Below the pieces are notes generated by a model. The model was not told where the DNA came from. It did not search any database and was given only the letters and a program-made list of their open reading frames with translations. A DNA stretch of 64,000 nt from Plantago major (taxonomy: Eukaryota > Streptophyta > Magnoliopsida > Lamiales > Plantaginaceae): NCBI GenBank assembly GCA_026545765.1, contig JAIFAC010000164.1, positions 62,001-126,000 on the forward strand, written 5' to 3'. Positions 23,619 to 35,300 of the stretch are shown here, piece by piece. The position numbers were made by a program, and so were the translations under genes. Each line of letters starts with the position of its first letter. Position 1 is the first letter of the stretch.

Positions 23619-24465
23619 GTGGAGATTTTAACGCGATTCGTAGGGAGGATGAGAGAAGAGGTTTGGGACGGTCTGGCAGAGAAGCTGAGATGAAAGATTT
23701 CAATGATTTTATCAATCAATCCAGATTGATAGATATTCCATTAGAAAGGAGGAAATTCACTTGGTACAAAGATAATGGAAGATGTTTAGTAGAATCGATC
23801 GATTTCTTCTGTCAAATGACTGGATGAATAAATGGCCAAATTTGATGCAATTTGCAGTGAAAAGGAAAGTGTCTGATCACGCCGCAATTCTATTGAAGGA
23901 AGTGGTTCAGGAATGGGGTCCGAGACCATTCAAATTCTTGAATTGCTGGATGCAAGAAAAAGGCTTTAAAGAAATGGTCGAGGAGACATGGAAAAATCAG
24001 CAAGTGGGAGGTTGGAGTGGGTTTATACTGAAAGAGAAATTGAAGGCAATAAAAGAAAAAATTAAAGCCTGGCACAAGGTGAATTTTGGGGAGCTGGATA
24101 AGAAAATTGAAGAACAGACTGAAATTATGCTGGAGCTGGATAAAAAGATGGAGGAGGATGAGTTGGGGTCTCAGGAAGCCAGGAACAAACATGAAATGTG
24201 GACAAAGTTGAATTGGATGATAGAAATCAAAGATCAAATTAGTGTTCAACAATCAAGAAACATTTGGTTGAAAGAGGGAGATACGAACTCAAATTTTTTT
24301 CACAAGTGCGTGGAAAGGAAAGGTCGTTCGAAACAGCTGCGAGGAATTAGGATTAAAGGCAAATGGTTGGAAGAGGTTAAAGAGGTAAAAGATGAAATTT
24401 GCAAGCACTTTGAGAGGCTCTTTGCGGGAACAGGTACCAGGAAAAGGTTTGCTTTGCTACTTTGA
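23619..24465 (+). pseudogene. LINE 2 ORF2: endonuclease remnant and linker
   Basis: GDFNAIRREDERRG and FINQSRLIDIPLERRKFTWY are the later part of an EEP endonuclease. After a frame slip near 23785, SRIDRFLLSNDW and KVSDHAAILLKE close the domain (His of SDH intact). The linker GWSGFILKEKLKAIKEKIKA and NIWLKEGDTNSNFFHKCVER lead to the RT. The N-terminal catalytic Glu region is missing. Confidence 0.85.
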
Positions 24466-24871
24466 ATGGGAAAAGATTATCTGCGGAAAGTGTGAAATTG
24501 TTCGAAAGGAAATTTTCGAAAGAAGAAATTAAAGAAGCAGTGTGGGACTGTGGGTTGGACAAAAGCCCAGGTCCTGATGGATTCAATTTTTATTTCTTCA
24601 GAAATTTCTGGGATCTGATTAGGAAGGAACTGGTACGGTTGTTTGAAGAGTTTCATTCGAATGCGAAATTGGCTCGAGGGCTCAATAATTCTTTTATTAC
24701 TCTCATTCCGAAGTGTGTGAATCCAATGGCCATTTTGGAATTCAGACCAATTTCTCTCATCGGAGGTGTATATAAGATAGTGTCGAAGGCTCTTTCTAAG
24801 AGGCTGGCTAAGGTGCTTGATGAGGTAATTTCTTGGAATCAGTTAGCATTCTTGCGAAAGAGGAACATCTT
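24170..24871 (+). repeat. LINE 2 tandem duplication, unit 1
   Basis: The 702-base unit from CTCAGGAAGCC to AGGAACATCTT is repeated directly after itself. It covers the linker and the first third of the RT, with NGKRLSAESVKLFERKFSKE near its middle. This unit keeps the better linker reading frame. Confidence 0.92.
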
Positions 24872-25565
24872 CTCAGGAAGCCAGGAACAAACATGAAATG
24901 TGGACAAAGTTGAATAAGATGATAGAAATCAAAGATCAAATTAGAGTTCAACAATCAAGAAACATTTGGTTGAAGAGAAATCTGAACTCAAATTTTTTCA
25001 CAAGTCGTGGAAAGGAAAGGTCGTTAAAAGCATGCGAGAATTAGGATTAAAGGCAAATGGTTGGAAGAGGTTAAAGAGGTAAAAGATGAAATTTGCAAGC
25101 ACTTTGAGAGGCTCTTTGCGGGACCAGGTACCAGGAAAAGGTTTGCTTTGTCTATTTGAATGGGAAAAGATTATCTGCGGAAAGTGTGAAATTGTTGGAA
25201 AGGAAATTTTCGGAAGAAGAAATTAAAGAAGCAGTGTGGGACTGTGGGTTGGACAAAAGCCCAGGTCCTGATGGATTCAATTTTTATTTCTTCAAAAATT
25301 TCTGGGATCTGATTAAGAAGGAACTGGTACAGTTGTTTGAAGAGTTTCATTCGAATGCGAAATTGGCTCGAGGGCTCAATAATTCTTTTATTACTCTCAT
25401 TCCGAAGTGTGTGAATCCAATGGCCATTGAGGAATTCAGAGCAATTTCTCTCATCGGAGGTGTATATAAGATAGTGTCGAAGGCTCTTTCTAAGAGGCTG
25501 GCTAAGGTGCTTGATGAGGTAATTTCTTGGAATCAGTTAGCATTCTTGCGAAAGAGGAACATCTT
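24872..25565 (+). repeat. LINE 2 tandem duplication, unit 2
   Basis: Second copy of the unit, about 694 bases, with several short deletions in its first 150 bases (for example at 24975-25035) and near-identity afterwards. Its RT part joins in frame to the rest of the RT, so the original gene order is unit 2 onward. The junction shows a TCT microhomology. Confidence 0.92.
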
Positions 25566-26423
25566 AGATGGGGTTGTGGTGGCAAACGAAATAGTTGATT
25601 CAGCTCGAAAGGAAAAGAAGGAAATTGTGATGTTCAAGATTGATTTTGAGAAGGCATATGATTTTGTGGATTGGAATTTTTTAACTGAGATGATGGGAAT
25701 TATGGGCTTTGGCGAAACTTGGTGTGGGTGGATAAAGGAATGTGTGAGTACAGCAGAATCGGCTGTTCTAGTCAATGGGAGTCCAACTAGATCTTTTAGG
25801 CTGGGTAGGGGCCTTAGACAGGGCGACCCACTGTCTCCTTTTTTATATCTGATTGTGGCTGAGGGATTGAGTCGGCTGATGTTGAGAGCTTGCGAAAGTG
25901 GCGAATTCCAGCCACTAAAAATAGGTCGCGATGAAGTAATAGTTTCTCACCTACAATATGCTGATGAGTCCATAATCTTTGGAGAAGCTAAAAAGGAAAA
26001 TATTGGAGTTCTGAAAAGCGTATTGAGATGTTTTGAGTGGATGTCAGGTCTCAAAATTAATTTCAGAAAAAGTTGCATACTGGGAGCAGGAGTGGATGAT
26101 CTGATGATTAAAATTAAATTGAAATGCTCAAGTGTTCGGTGGGTTGTATACCATTCATTTATTTGGGGCTGCCAATTGGGGCAAAATCAAGTGATAAGGA
26201 GATTTGGATGAAAATAATTGATGAAGTGAAGAATCGATTGGGATGTTGGGAGAATAATTTTCTTTCGTTTGGCGGACGTGTGGTGCTTCTTAAAGCGGTG
26301 CTCAATTCCTTGCCTATACATTATCTTTCTTTCTTCAAAGTTCCCTCCTTTATTCTTGACCGGCTAAAAAAGATGTATTGTCATTTCTTATGGGGTGGAA
26401 GATTAGGGGTGATAGGAAGGTAG
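25156..26423 (+). pseudogene. LINE 2 reverse transcriptase
   Basis: The 351-codon frame to 26211 has SPGPDGFNFYFFKNFW, ISLIGGVYKIVSKALS, FKIDFEKAYDFVDWNF (first catalytic Asp), GRGLRQGDPLSPFLYLIVAE and LQYADESIIF. The last replaces the second Asp of the YADD box with Glu. After a frame slip near 26130 the thumb continues in 26124-26423 (IYLGLPIGAKSSDKE, FKVPSFILDRLKKMYCHFLW). Target-primed reverse transcription is the known role. The YADE change probably weakens or abolishes it. Confidence 0.9.
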
Positions 26424-27594
26424 CTTGGGTGAAATGGGATGTCGTGTGTAAATCAAAAGAGTTGGGAGGTCTTGGGGTAAAAAATTTGGAAATGTTTAAT
26501 CTCGCTCTTTTAGGAAAATGGGTTTGGAGGATTTTGGGCGATGATTGTCTTTGGGCTGTGTTGCTGAGGTCTAAGTATAGGAGTTTGGTTGATATAGTCG
26601 AGTCGTGTCGGGGTAGAAGGGTGTGGGATAAAAAGTGGTCTTCGTGGTGGAGGGATCTTGTGAAACTAATTGGGTGTAGTGATTGGTTTTGGTCGGGTTT
26701 GGGTCGTAGAGTTGGAGATGGAAAGACAACTCGGTTTTGGGATGATATTTGGGTAGAAGAGGGTGTACCACTGAAAGAACGTTTTCCTAGATTATATAGT
26801 TTGGAAACAAATAAGAGGTGTCATGTGTTGGATAGAGTATTGGTGACAGAGGGGGTTCAGGGGTTTGAGTGGGCGTGGAGGAGGCGTTTGTTTGTGTGGG
26901 AATCTGATCTAGTGGGTGATTTGCAATGTCTTGTGAACAGGTTCATTTTTTGAAATTGATCTTTGATACTTTGAGCTGGAAGTATGCAAAATCAAACCAT
27001 TACTCAGCAGCTGAAGGTTACAGACAAATTGATCGCAGGTTGGATGACTCTCCAAATTCAGTTGCAGCCTGGACGGATATAATTTGGATCAAGTGGCCGC
27101 CACAGAGAATAAACTATTTTGTGTGGCGCGTTTTACTGGATCGCATTGCAACGCTGCCAAATCTCAAAAAAAGGAGAATATTGAATCTTGATGAAATGCA
27201 TGTTTGCAGGTTGTGCGAGGAAAATGAAGAAGAAACTGGGTTCCATCTGTTTTTGAAATGTTCTTTTGCGGTTAATGTATTGAACAACTTGTTTATTTGG
27301 CTGGGTATGCAAAGTTTAAATGCAGATTCTTTGGATGGCTGGCTAGAAAAGTTTGTCAATTCAGATGTGGTTAAGAAAAATGAAGCTTGGACTGCAGTGT
27401 TTCATGGTGCACTTTGGCTGATTTGGAAGACACGAAATGATGTGATCTTTCGCGGTGAAAAATTAACGACAATTGAGGTAGCTGACAAAATCAGGTGGAA
27501 TCTTTGGTCATGGTTTAAGAGTTCAAAACTGATTAATGCTAGATATCAGTTCCCAGATTGGTTGGGTCATCCTAAGGAGATTCTGAGTAATTGA
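26378..27594 (+). pseudogene. LINE 2 ORF2 C terminus with zf-RVT
   Basis: Two overlapping frames. 26378-26953 carries WGMMSFLMGWK-like thumb remnants and KEELGGLGVKNLEMFNLALL-type sequence, read here as KSKELGGLGVKNLEMFNLAL. 26926-27594 carries WTDIIWIKWPPQRINYFVWR and the zinc-binding CRLCEENEEETGFHLFLKC, the zf-RVT domain of plant L1 ORF2, ending in ALWLIWKTRNDVIF. The frame changes near 26935. It stops at TGA 27594 in the family's usual place. Confidence 0.85.
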
Positions 27595-28155
27595 AGTGGA
27601 CAGTGTCAATTGTTATATGCTGCATTTCGCTGTTGTCTGCGTGTGGTATCGTGTAGGATGGGTCTCGCCGATACTTTGGATTGTCAAGCTTCTGATATGT
27701 TTGTTGATGCTCCATTATGGTGTTGTGTTGAGTTTCTACTGCTGACAGGTTAGTTGGAATTCACCCCTTGATCTCTTGGTTTTCTGGTTTGCCATGATGG
27801 ACATCATCACCTTTTCTTTCTTTCTTTCTGGGTGATATTCCTCCATTGTGGTGCACGCTCTATCTCTTTACTCTTGGCGAGACATTTCGATGTCTTGACA
27901 TGCTAGACGAGAGAGGTATCGTGGGTACTCCGGAAGGTTTGGAGATTGAGGTTCCGGTTGGGTTTTGACTGGTTTGTGTGTATGTCGAGACTCATGTTGG
28001 AGCTGTTGTGTGGATTTTGATGGTTGTAATTTTATTTAGGAGGTATTTGTGGTCCTGACATTGTATACTGGACTTTGTATGATTGGAACATTCCTGATGT
28101 TCTTTGGTTGATGAGCAATAATATTCTTTACTTATTCCCAAAAAAAAAAAAAAAC
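27595..28155 (+). other. LINE 2 3' UTR and A-tail
   Basis: About 540 bases with CT- and GT-rich stretches and no ORF, ending in CTTATTCCC followed by an A run (28138-28155). The A run abuts G1 LTR sequence, so the LINE 3' end was primed inside that LTR. Confidence 0.75.
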
Positions 28156-30321
28156 ACTTCACACTATTCATCAATAAAGCACATACATAAAGACTTACAT
28201 TTAAATAAGATAATTAAAAAGACTCTTAGACTTCTTCTAACTTAACTACTATTAATATAACATATAATGAACTCAAATGAAGGCAATTGAAGTTAATCTT
28301 TAAATCTAATCAAGCCACACAAATAATGACATACATTAAAATACATAATTAAAATGACACTCTTCACATTATACATCATTCAAAGCAAACAAATAAAGTA
28401 CTGAATTAAGATAGACAATTAAAAAGAAGTCTTAGCACATTAATCATTCATAAAGATAAATTTAAGAGATGACTATAAAATTATTTTCAAATAATTACAC
28501 CACAAATTAAAGGATAAAATAATCATATTTTTGAGTAGAAAAATACACCAAAAATAATTTCTCTTCTTTAAAGAAAGTACAAAATAAATTACCACACATA
28601 TTACAAATTGACAAGTTACATAGACTTTTAAAACAAATAATAAACATCTAAAACAATAACACAATCAATTAAAATAATTCAAATATATTTTCATACAAAT
28701 ACACTAACACAAGTAAAAGTATGCAAGGACAAAAATACTAAGGTACGTCAAAATCTGGGCTGTCACACTCACCCCTCCTTAAAAGAATTTGGTCCCCAAA
28801 TTCACACTTCAAAAATTTCTAAAACATGTTCGCACAAATAAACACACTTTTTAACAAATCATACAAGACCCGAAAATACCAAGTTAACTTAAAAACTGTG
28901 GTATTACACTCACCCCTCCTTAAAAGAATTTGGTCCCCAAATTCAAACCGTTAAAACAATTTACGACATAAGAAAAAGTTTTGAAAAACATTGAAGTTTT
29001 CCATGCAAAGAACACATTGAACAGGAAACTATAAAATAAAGCCTTTCGACTTCTTTTTTTTTTTAAGTGACACGAAAAGTAGTCGGAACATCAATAGAAA
29101 CATGGAAAGACACGTGAAAAATTACTGTCTTCCTTTCATGCATCAATGAGGAAAAAATTGATACCAACTTAAGAGACCATGTTTGAAGTTCATGCACATG
29201 TGACCACCAAATAACAAGAATCTTAACAATTCAAATAACAAAAGTTGAAGCATATGTAATCATATGAGTGATCAAAGATTTTCGTGAGAAGTTTTCATTA
29301 AAATCATAAAAATCAAGAACTTAAAATCCAATAAACTTTCAATAACGTATACTTTTCAGAAAAAAAACATTATTTCATGCCGCTCCTTATAACCCCACAG
29401 TAAAACAGGCCTTATGTCTCCCTGATAGTCAATCAAACTATCCAGTCAGGACCCTGCCATGGTACAGGGGTGGAATTCTACGACCCAACTAAATCAGTGA
29501 AGGCTTCTATAACTCGATTTAAAGGGAATGGGCAAAGGAAACCGACAAGTAGCTCGCCAGACACAACTGACCAAACTACAAGCCAATTAACCTGAACCAA
29601 ACGTACGTATCTTTCTTGAACCGTCAATCAAAATAAAATAACAATCATGTATATAAAAAATATACATATCTTTCAAAATCAGTGGAAGCATGCTAAAATT
29701 CTTTCGTGATTTGGTTTATGCAATAGAACATGCGTTTTGGAAAACATGCATTACTTATATATAAGTTGAAAAACATATTAAAATACCTTCCAGGTTTTGA
29801 AAATAATACATATATATAGTTTTGTAGAACACTCACATTTGAAGGTTAGGAAGAGCAAGAATTATGAAAGTACTTGCAAGAAGAACTTGCTACTAACTTG
29901 AAAGAAAAAGACAATAGTACTTGAAGATTTTTTGAAGAAAATGCCCAAAACGTTTTTGGACAAATGAGGGCTGGAAAAGGAGGGTATTTATAGGGTGGAT
30001 TTAGGGAAGGTGAAAGGGTTGAATAGCTAAAAAAAAATGGCAATTCAAATGGCTTAAATTGCACTTAAAATTCATGATAAAACCAACAATAAAGGTGCAA
30101 AATTAAGAGAGACCTTTCACATTTTTTTTCCCAAACATTTAAACACAATAACTAATGATAAATGATCAGATTTTATTTGGGAAAAAGTTCAAAAACGTTT
30201 TTGGTATGACTTTGGGTCATTTGTACACAAAAATAAAATGTGACACAAAAAATGCAACAATTAGAGGAATTAAATTGAACTCACAATCACACATGCACAT
30301 GTAACAATTAAACTTTAAAAT
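28156..30321 (-). mobile_element. G1 remnant: partial LTR, short interior, partial LTR
   Basis: On the minus strand it reads LTR positions about 780-1870 (30321-29260, with TATAAATA at 29985-29992), then about 300 bases of interior, two polypurine-tract/LTR-head modules (28960-28768), then LTR positions 1-620 (28767-28156). The same blocks occur at 46550-47640 and 47880-48850. No gag or pol is present, so it is a deletion derivative. It is cut at the left by LINE 2 and at the right by an S LTR. Small ORFs inside (for example 28473-28664) are not genes. Confidence 0.8.
28768..28960 (-). promoter_or_regulatory. Two tandem polypurine-tract/LTR-head modules (G1)
   Basis: On the minus strand GGTCCAAATTC-like text (GGGGACCAAATTCTTTTAAG, then GAGGGGTGAG) occurs twice, each time followed by an LTR start: TGTAATACCACAG at 28918 and TGTGACAGCCCAG at 28767. 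The two heads are recognisably homologous over their first 45 or so bases. The same doubling is present at 48424-48610. Confidence 0.7.
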
Positions 30322-31935
30322 TGTTGGTCCAGATAACGGCAAAGTAAATGACTAGAGGGGGGGTGAATAGTCTTTTAAAACTTTTGTCGATAAACACAGT
30401 TTCTCAGATATCTGTGAAGATATCTGATACTTAATTTCAGAGAGCGGAAGACTTTTCTGTGATAAGTGCACGTGCTCAACAAGATAAGTGTAAATACTTT
30501 GCAAGATAAATAAAGCAATTAATAAACTGCAGAAAGTAAATAACACAAGTCTTTTTATAGTGTTATCTGAAGGTGGCGTAATCCTTCAACTAATCCACTT
30601 CGGTCTTTCACAGACCTAGAATCCACTAAGACAGATAATTGAGGTGACCTTACAAGTATCTTGTCTCGATTCCTAAATACACTAGGTTCCCAACCAAGTG
30701 TTCCCCCTGAGTTATTCCCCGGCTTTCACAGCCAAGTACTTCCTGTACTCAGAAACCTTTTTGAGCTATTCCTTAGCTTCCCAAACTAAGTACTTCCTGT
30801 GCTCAGTAACCTTGGAGTTATTCCTTAGTTTCCCAAACTAAGTACTTCATGTACTCCACGCCGATTAAGGTGTTCATTTAGGTAGTTTGTCAGGTGAGCT
30901 TCTTTAATAACTTATTCAGTTATTCAGATAGCTCTATGAATCAAGTATACTTAATACACTTTACAATGTATGGTATCTTGTTCTTTACTGACCCAAGTCT
31001 ATGATAAGTGTTCAAGAGAATGAAACTCAGATATGAAATCTTAGTTCAACTCTTTCACAAATAACAATGCTTGTTAAGGATCAGGACACTTAGAACTTTA
31101 GTGCTACTTAGAATCAAGAGTTTTGGTCGCAACAAAAAGCTTGAAGGTAATTAGTTTGCTTGAGAGAGCTTGAGTGAGAGTGTAAGTTCTGTGTGTTCTA
31201 AGATATGTTCTCAAGCAGTCTAAGTGTTGATATTTGTAGATGAATTTGAGTGCCGTTTGAATAGTATCCGTTAGGCTTAACTCAATTTCAAACTATTGAT
31301 ATCTGAGATAGTATTGTAGCAGGTTTGTCTTCTTTTTTAGAAGCTACCATTTTTGTTCAGACATTTCTGTCCGCGCATTTAATGCACTGTACTATACTTT
31401 GTCCTGTAGTGCCAACGGAACTATGCACGCTTTCTGGAGCTTTGCACGTCCTTTTCCAAAGATTATCACAACTCCAGATACCATTTGTTGAAGCAACTTG
31501 TTATAATTTATTTATTTTCAGAAATATAATTTATGTCCAAGGTATCTGAGTGTAGATATCTGTGGGCACTTTCCTCGTTTCAGAAACCTTTTATTTCTTA
31601 GATATCTTTTGCAACACTGTTGATTTAAAAACGCTTGTGTCTTCAAGATATCTGTTCATAGGTATCTGAGAAACCTTTGTCTTCAGCAATCTTGTGCAGT
31701 CTTCAAGTCTTCAAAATTGTTGAACTTTTCCTGCTGGATGTCTTCTTCTTGGTCTTCTTCAGAAAATAAAAATTACATTTCGAGACCTAACATCCTATAC
31801 AAGATTTGCTAGACTATCATACTTAGTGAGTTTCCTCTTTTACAGTGTTCATGTGAACCAAGAGTACTAACCACCTTTCTGAGCTAAGATAAGTCATTAG
31901 GTTGCTGATCAAAATCTAAACAGATATTCCTAACA
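30322..31935 (-). repeat. S-family LTR, copy A (complete)
   Basis: On the minus strand it runs TGTTAGGAATATC ... CTGGACCAACA, 1,614 bases. It matches the LTRs at 43536-45078 (minus) and 57375-58992 (plus). It is the 3' LTR of the minus-strand S copy A and lies inside G1 LTR sequence (left flank aaaat). The TATA region reads TACAAATATC at about 31230, a weakened box. Confidence 0.9.
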
Positions 31936-32322
31936 AATTTCCCCCATTTTGATCAGTCAACGATGACTATCTGACCTATTACAAATCTGGATGAGGAAAC
32001 AATCCTCCACTTAATCATTTCTTAAGATTTTTCAATTCATATAATTAAGTGCATAAAGTAAACATCAACCAAATCACAAGGTGTGATCTTTGCTGACAAG
32101 TTATCTTTTATAGAAAAAGATATCTAAGAGTAAGTTCATCAGATATGTTACAAAGAAAGTTTACAGATAACTTTAGTACATAATACAATTCAGCTCAGTT
32201 AGCAAGATACAAAAATACATAGTAAATTAGGACAACGGGAGTAACCAAGCTCCAAGTAGACATCCTAATAAACTAGTCTTCAAGTCTTCAACACTTCAAG
32301 TCTTCAAAAGCAGTTCCATGGA
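31936..32322 (-). other. S copy A polypurine tract and 3' UTR
   Basis: On the minus strand the ORF stop is followed by about 370 bases of UTR ending CTGATCAAAATGGGGGAAATT, the polypurine tract, directly before TGTTAGG. The same UTR lies at 56983-57374 and in interrupted form at 42676-45349. Confidence 0.8.
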
Positions 32323-35300
32323 TCAATCTGCAAATTTCCTATCACCAAACCTTTTGATATCATCAGAGTAGTCATAGAGAAGAGTTCTGACAATCATCAC
32401 TGTGTCTCTGGCAAATCCACAGACTTCCTTGTAGGTTTTGGTAGGATTTTTCTTGGCAAAGTGCTTGACCCACAGATACTTTCCCCACTTCCAGGCATGC
32501 TCGATTCTGATATCTGATAGCTTGAAGTATTCATAAATGATCTTCAGATATCTGATGTCACCCTTGTATTGATTTTCAGTTAAGTAGAAGGACGCATAGG
32601 GTTCCACAGCAAGTCTTTCTCTTGTGCCTGTTCCAGTGATGTTGGGAATTCTGTGCACATCATCTGGCTTTCCATAAGCACATACATCAGAGAGGTCCTT
32701 CTTCATGGCTTCTATTCTCTTGATTACTTCAAAAACCAACCAGGCTTTGATGTGGTTGGTATTAATCAAGACTAGCTTGTATTTTCTCCATGCCATGAGC
32801 TGTTTATGGATTGGTTCTGGAAATTTTTAATTTACCAGTAAATGCTTGAGTTCCAGAATCCAATAGCCATTCTTCTGATTAATGAACCTATAGACAGAGG
32901 AGTCACTGTTTGTCTTCACATACTCAATCTTGGCTTCTTCAGGCCTGAGTGGTAGTTGAAGTTGTCTTTGTTCAGCTCTCAGCCTGTTCCTCCTTTGTCT
33001 TGAATTCTCCCTTGGGGTAATGCTTGAAGAACCACCCTGGATAGACTTGGTATTTCCAGAGGGTGTTTTAGCTGCCAAAGGCTTTGCAGCTATGGGCTCA
33101 GTTAGGCTATCAATTTTTCTTTTTCTATGAAAAGGAGCTTCATCTTCATCAGTCTCTTCATCATCATCATCAAGATTAATTCTTGTGAGAGTTTTGCAGC
33201 CTTCTTCATTGCCCAGGGATTTGATTTGGCCTTCTTCTTCTTCTTCTTCTTTAGAAGACTCATCAATCCCTCTTACTTGTCTTCTCCTTGGAGCCCTGGT
33301 ACTTCTTGGAGGTTTCTGTGCTCTGGCCCTTGTTGTCATTCCTTTATCAGGAAGTTGAGTGGTGGCCACTATCTGTAGAGCAGTCTGACTGGAGGAGGGC
33401 TCATTTATTCTGAGAGGTGCTTGTTCAGATTTTCTTTTGTTTCCTCTTCCTCTTCCTCTTCCTCTCTGAGCATCTTGATATTCTTCCCCCTTAGTCATTG
33501 TTGACTGACTAAGAATCACAAATGATTCTGAAAGGGAGTTAAAGTTGCCTTGCAGATAGTTATAGGCAGCAACCAACTGTTCCAGAGTGGCCTTGAGCTC
33601 CTGATTTTGTTTGATAAGACCAATATCCTTATCAGTGAGCTCTACCAGTGGGCCTTGAATAGCATCTGCTTTTCCAGCAGCATAGCTAGCCTCTTCAAAG
33701 GCGTTTGCAGCCAAGTTTTGGTCATCAACCCTAACTATGCCTAGATCTTTCTGAGCAACGACCAGACTGGTTGTTCTCTGAGTGATGAGCTCAGTGAATG
33801 GCTTCATTTCTGCAGGGACTGATGCAATGTCGTCTTTATCTTGAGAAGACAACTCCTTTTTCAATTTAGCCAGTACTTGATATTTGTTCAAGTATTCATT
33901 GGAGTTGACATTTGGCAGCTTGCTGAATATTTTAGGAGCAATCAACTTCCTTTTCAAATGAGAAACCGCTAAATGTTCATTGCGATTGTTACTTGCCTTG
34001 TCTTCTTCATCATCTGAGTCATCAGCCCAGTGATCTTCATCCTCTTGTACTTCTTCATCAAGGATTCTGAATGCGGCAACCATCTCAGATATGGGTTTCT
34101 TGCCTTTGGAGGATGGTTTCTTTGGTGAAGATGCAGCGTTAGCATCATGCTTTGCTTCAGATGCTTGTTCAGCATCTAGCTCCTTAGTAATATAGTCAAC
34201 AGCTTCCCGGAGCTCTTTAATCTCAGAGTAAGCTTGCGTTTCCTTCCGTGTTTGTTCTTCAAGTTTTTCTATCTTGACTCTGGATTCATCTATCTTTTCT
34301 TCTAGTTGAAGATGTAGTTGTTGTTCTTCCTCCAACAATTGTTTGAGTTGAGCAACTCTAGCTTGTGCATCTGATATTTTCTGAGTTGTTCCCTCAGCGT
34401 GCTCAACTACTTGTTCAGTAGTATCTTTGTGTTGGGGAGTTGGACTATTAGATTTATGAGGAGATGGAGGAGGGGATTGTTGTGATGTCCTCTCAGTGTG
34501 CTTTTCAGCAGCTGAGGCAATGTTTCCTTGTGGAATCCCTCCCGTCCCTGGTGCAGGGGCATCATCATCATCCTTCTTATCTTCATCCTTGTGATGGTCA
34601 GAACGAGGATCTTCATCATTGTTTTCATCAGTTTGCTTTTCTTCCTCATCTTCAGAGACCAGGTTGATCACTTCTGGAATAGTGACCGTTTTCCCATTAA
34701 CTTCCTCTTGTTCAGAGGGTATATACTGTAGAGTCTGAGGCAAAGTAGGCTTGAATGCCATCTGCAATATGGTCTGACCATCAGCTTGATTGAAAGCTTG
34801 GATCAGCTTTCTGGCCACTTCCTTGACAAACTCCTTATCCATCAATGTTCCGAAAGAATATTGTTCAGTGGGGATCATTGCATGGACGTAGTTTTCGAAG
34901 TCAAGGGCTCGTGCTCTCCTTGTGTGGTGATCAGTCACCTTTAAGATTTCAGATAGATCGGAGCATCGGAGATTTTGCCATTTCTTAAAACATTTCAGAT
35001 GCTTTGGCAAAGTGTGTTCCTTGAAGAAAGGAAGCAGGTCCTTTTTCTCATCATCAGGGACCTTAGTGGTACTTGTTTGAGCCTGAAAGAAAGAGATTTG
35101 AGTTAGATTCAAAACTTGTGTAGATATCTGAGTACGAGTGTAGTTAGGTTTCTGAGTTACCTGAATGAGTATGTCAGGCTCGGAGACTTGTACTCTTGGC
35201 GGGTGCCTCGGATATCTTGTTGTGAGGTGGAGACTTGGAATTACGGTCCTCATTAACCTTTCTTTACCTTTCGATCACGAGAATTAAAATTATCACAATA

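Larger units (their letters stand above)
23619..28155 (+). mobile_element. 5'-truncated L1-type LINE (LINE 2) with internal tandem duplication
   Basis: It begins inside the endonuclease (GDFNAIRREDERRG), so ORF1 and the first part of ORF2 are absent. It then runs through RT and zf-RVT to a 3' UTR and an A-tail (28138-28155). It is related to LINE 1 (shared GWSGF..KEKLK and GRGLRQGDPLSPFL) but clearly a different copy. No target duplication is seen: the left neighbour is the T LTR and the right neighbour an inverted G1 LTR. The left junction may therefore be a later deletion or rearrangement rather than the insertion point. Confidence 0.88.

Noticed and set aside
28473-28664. Cys/Val-rich small membrane-like ORF on the minus strand
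   Set aside because: It lies inside the AT-rich G1 LTR and is not kept open in the other G1 copies.
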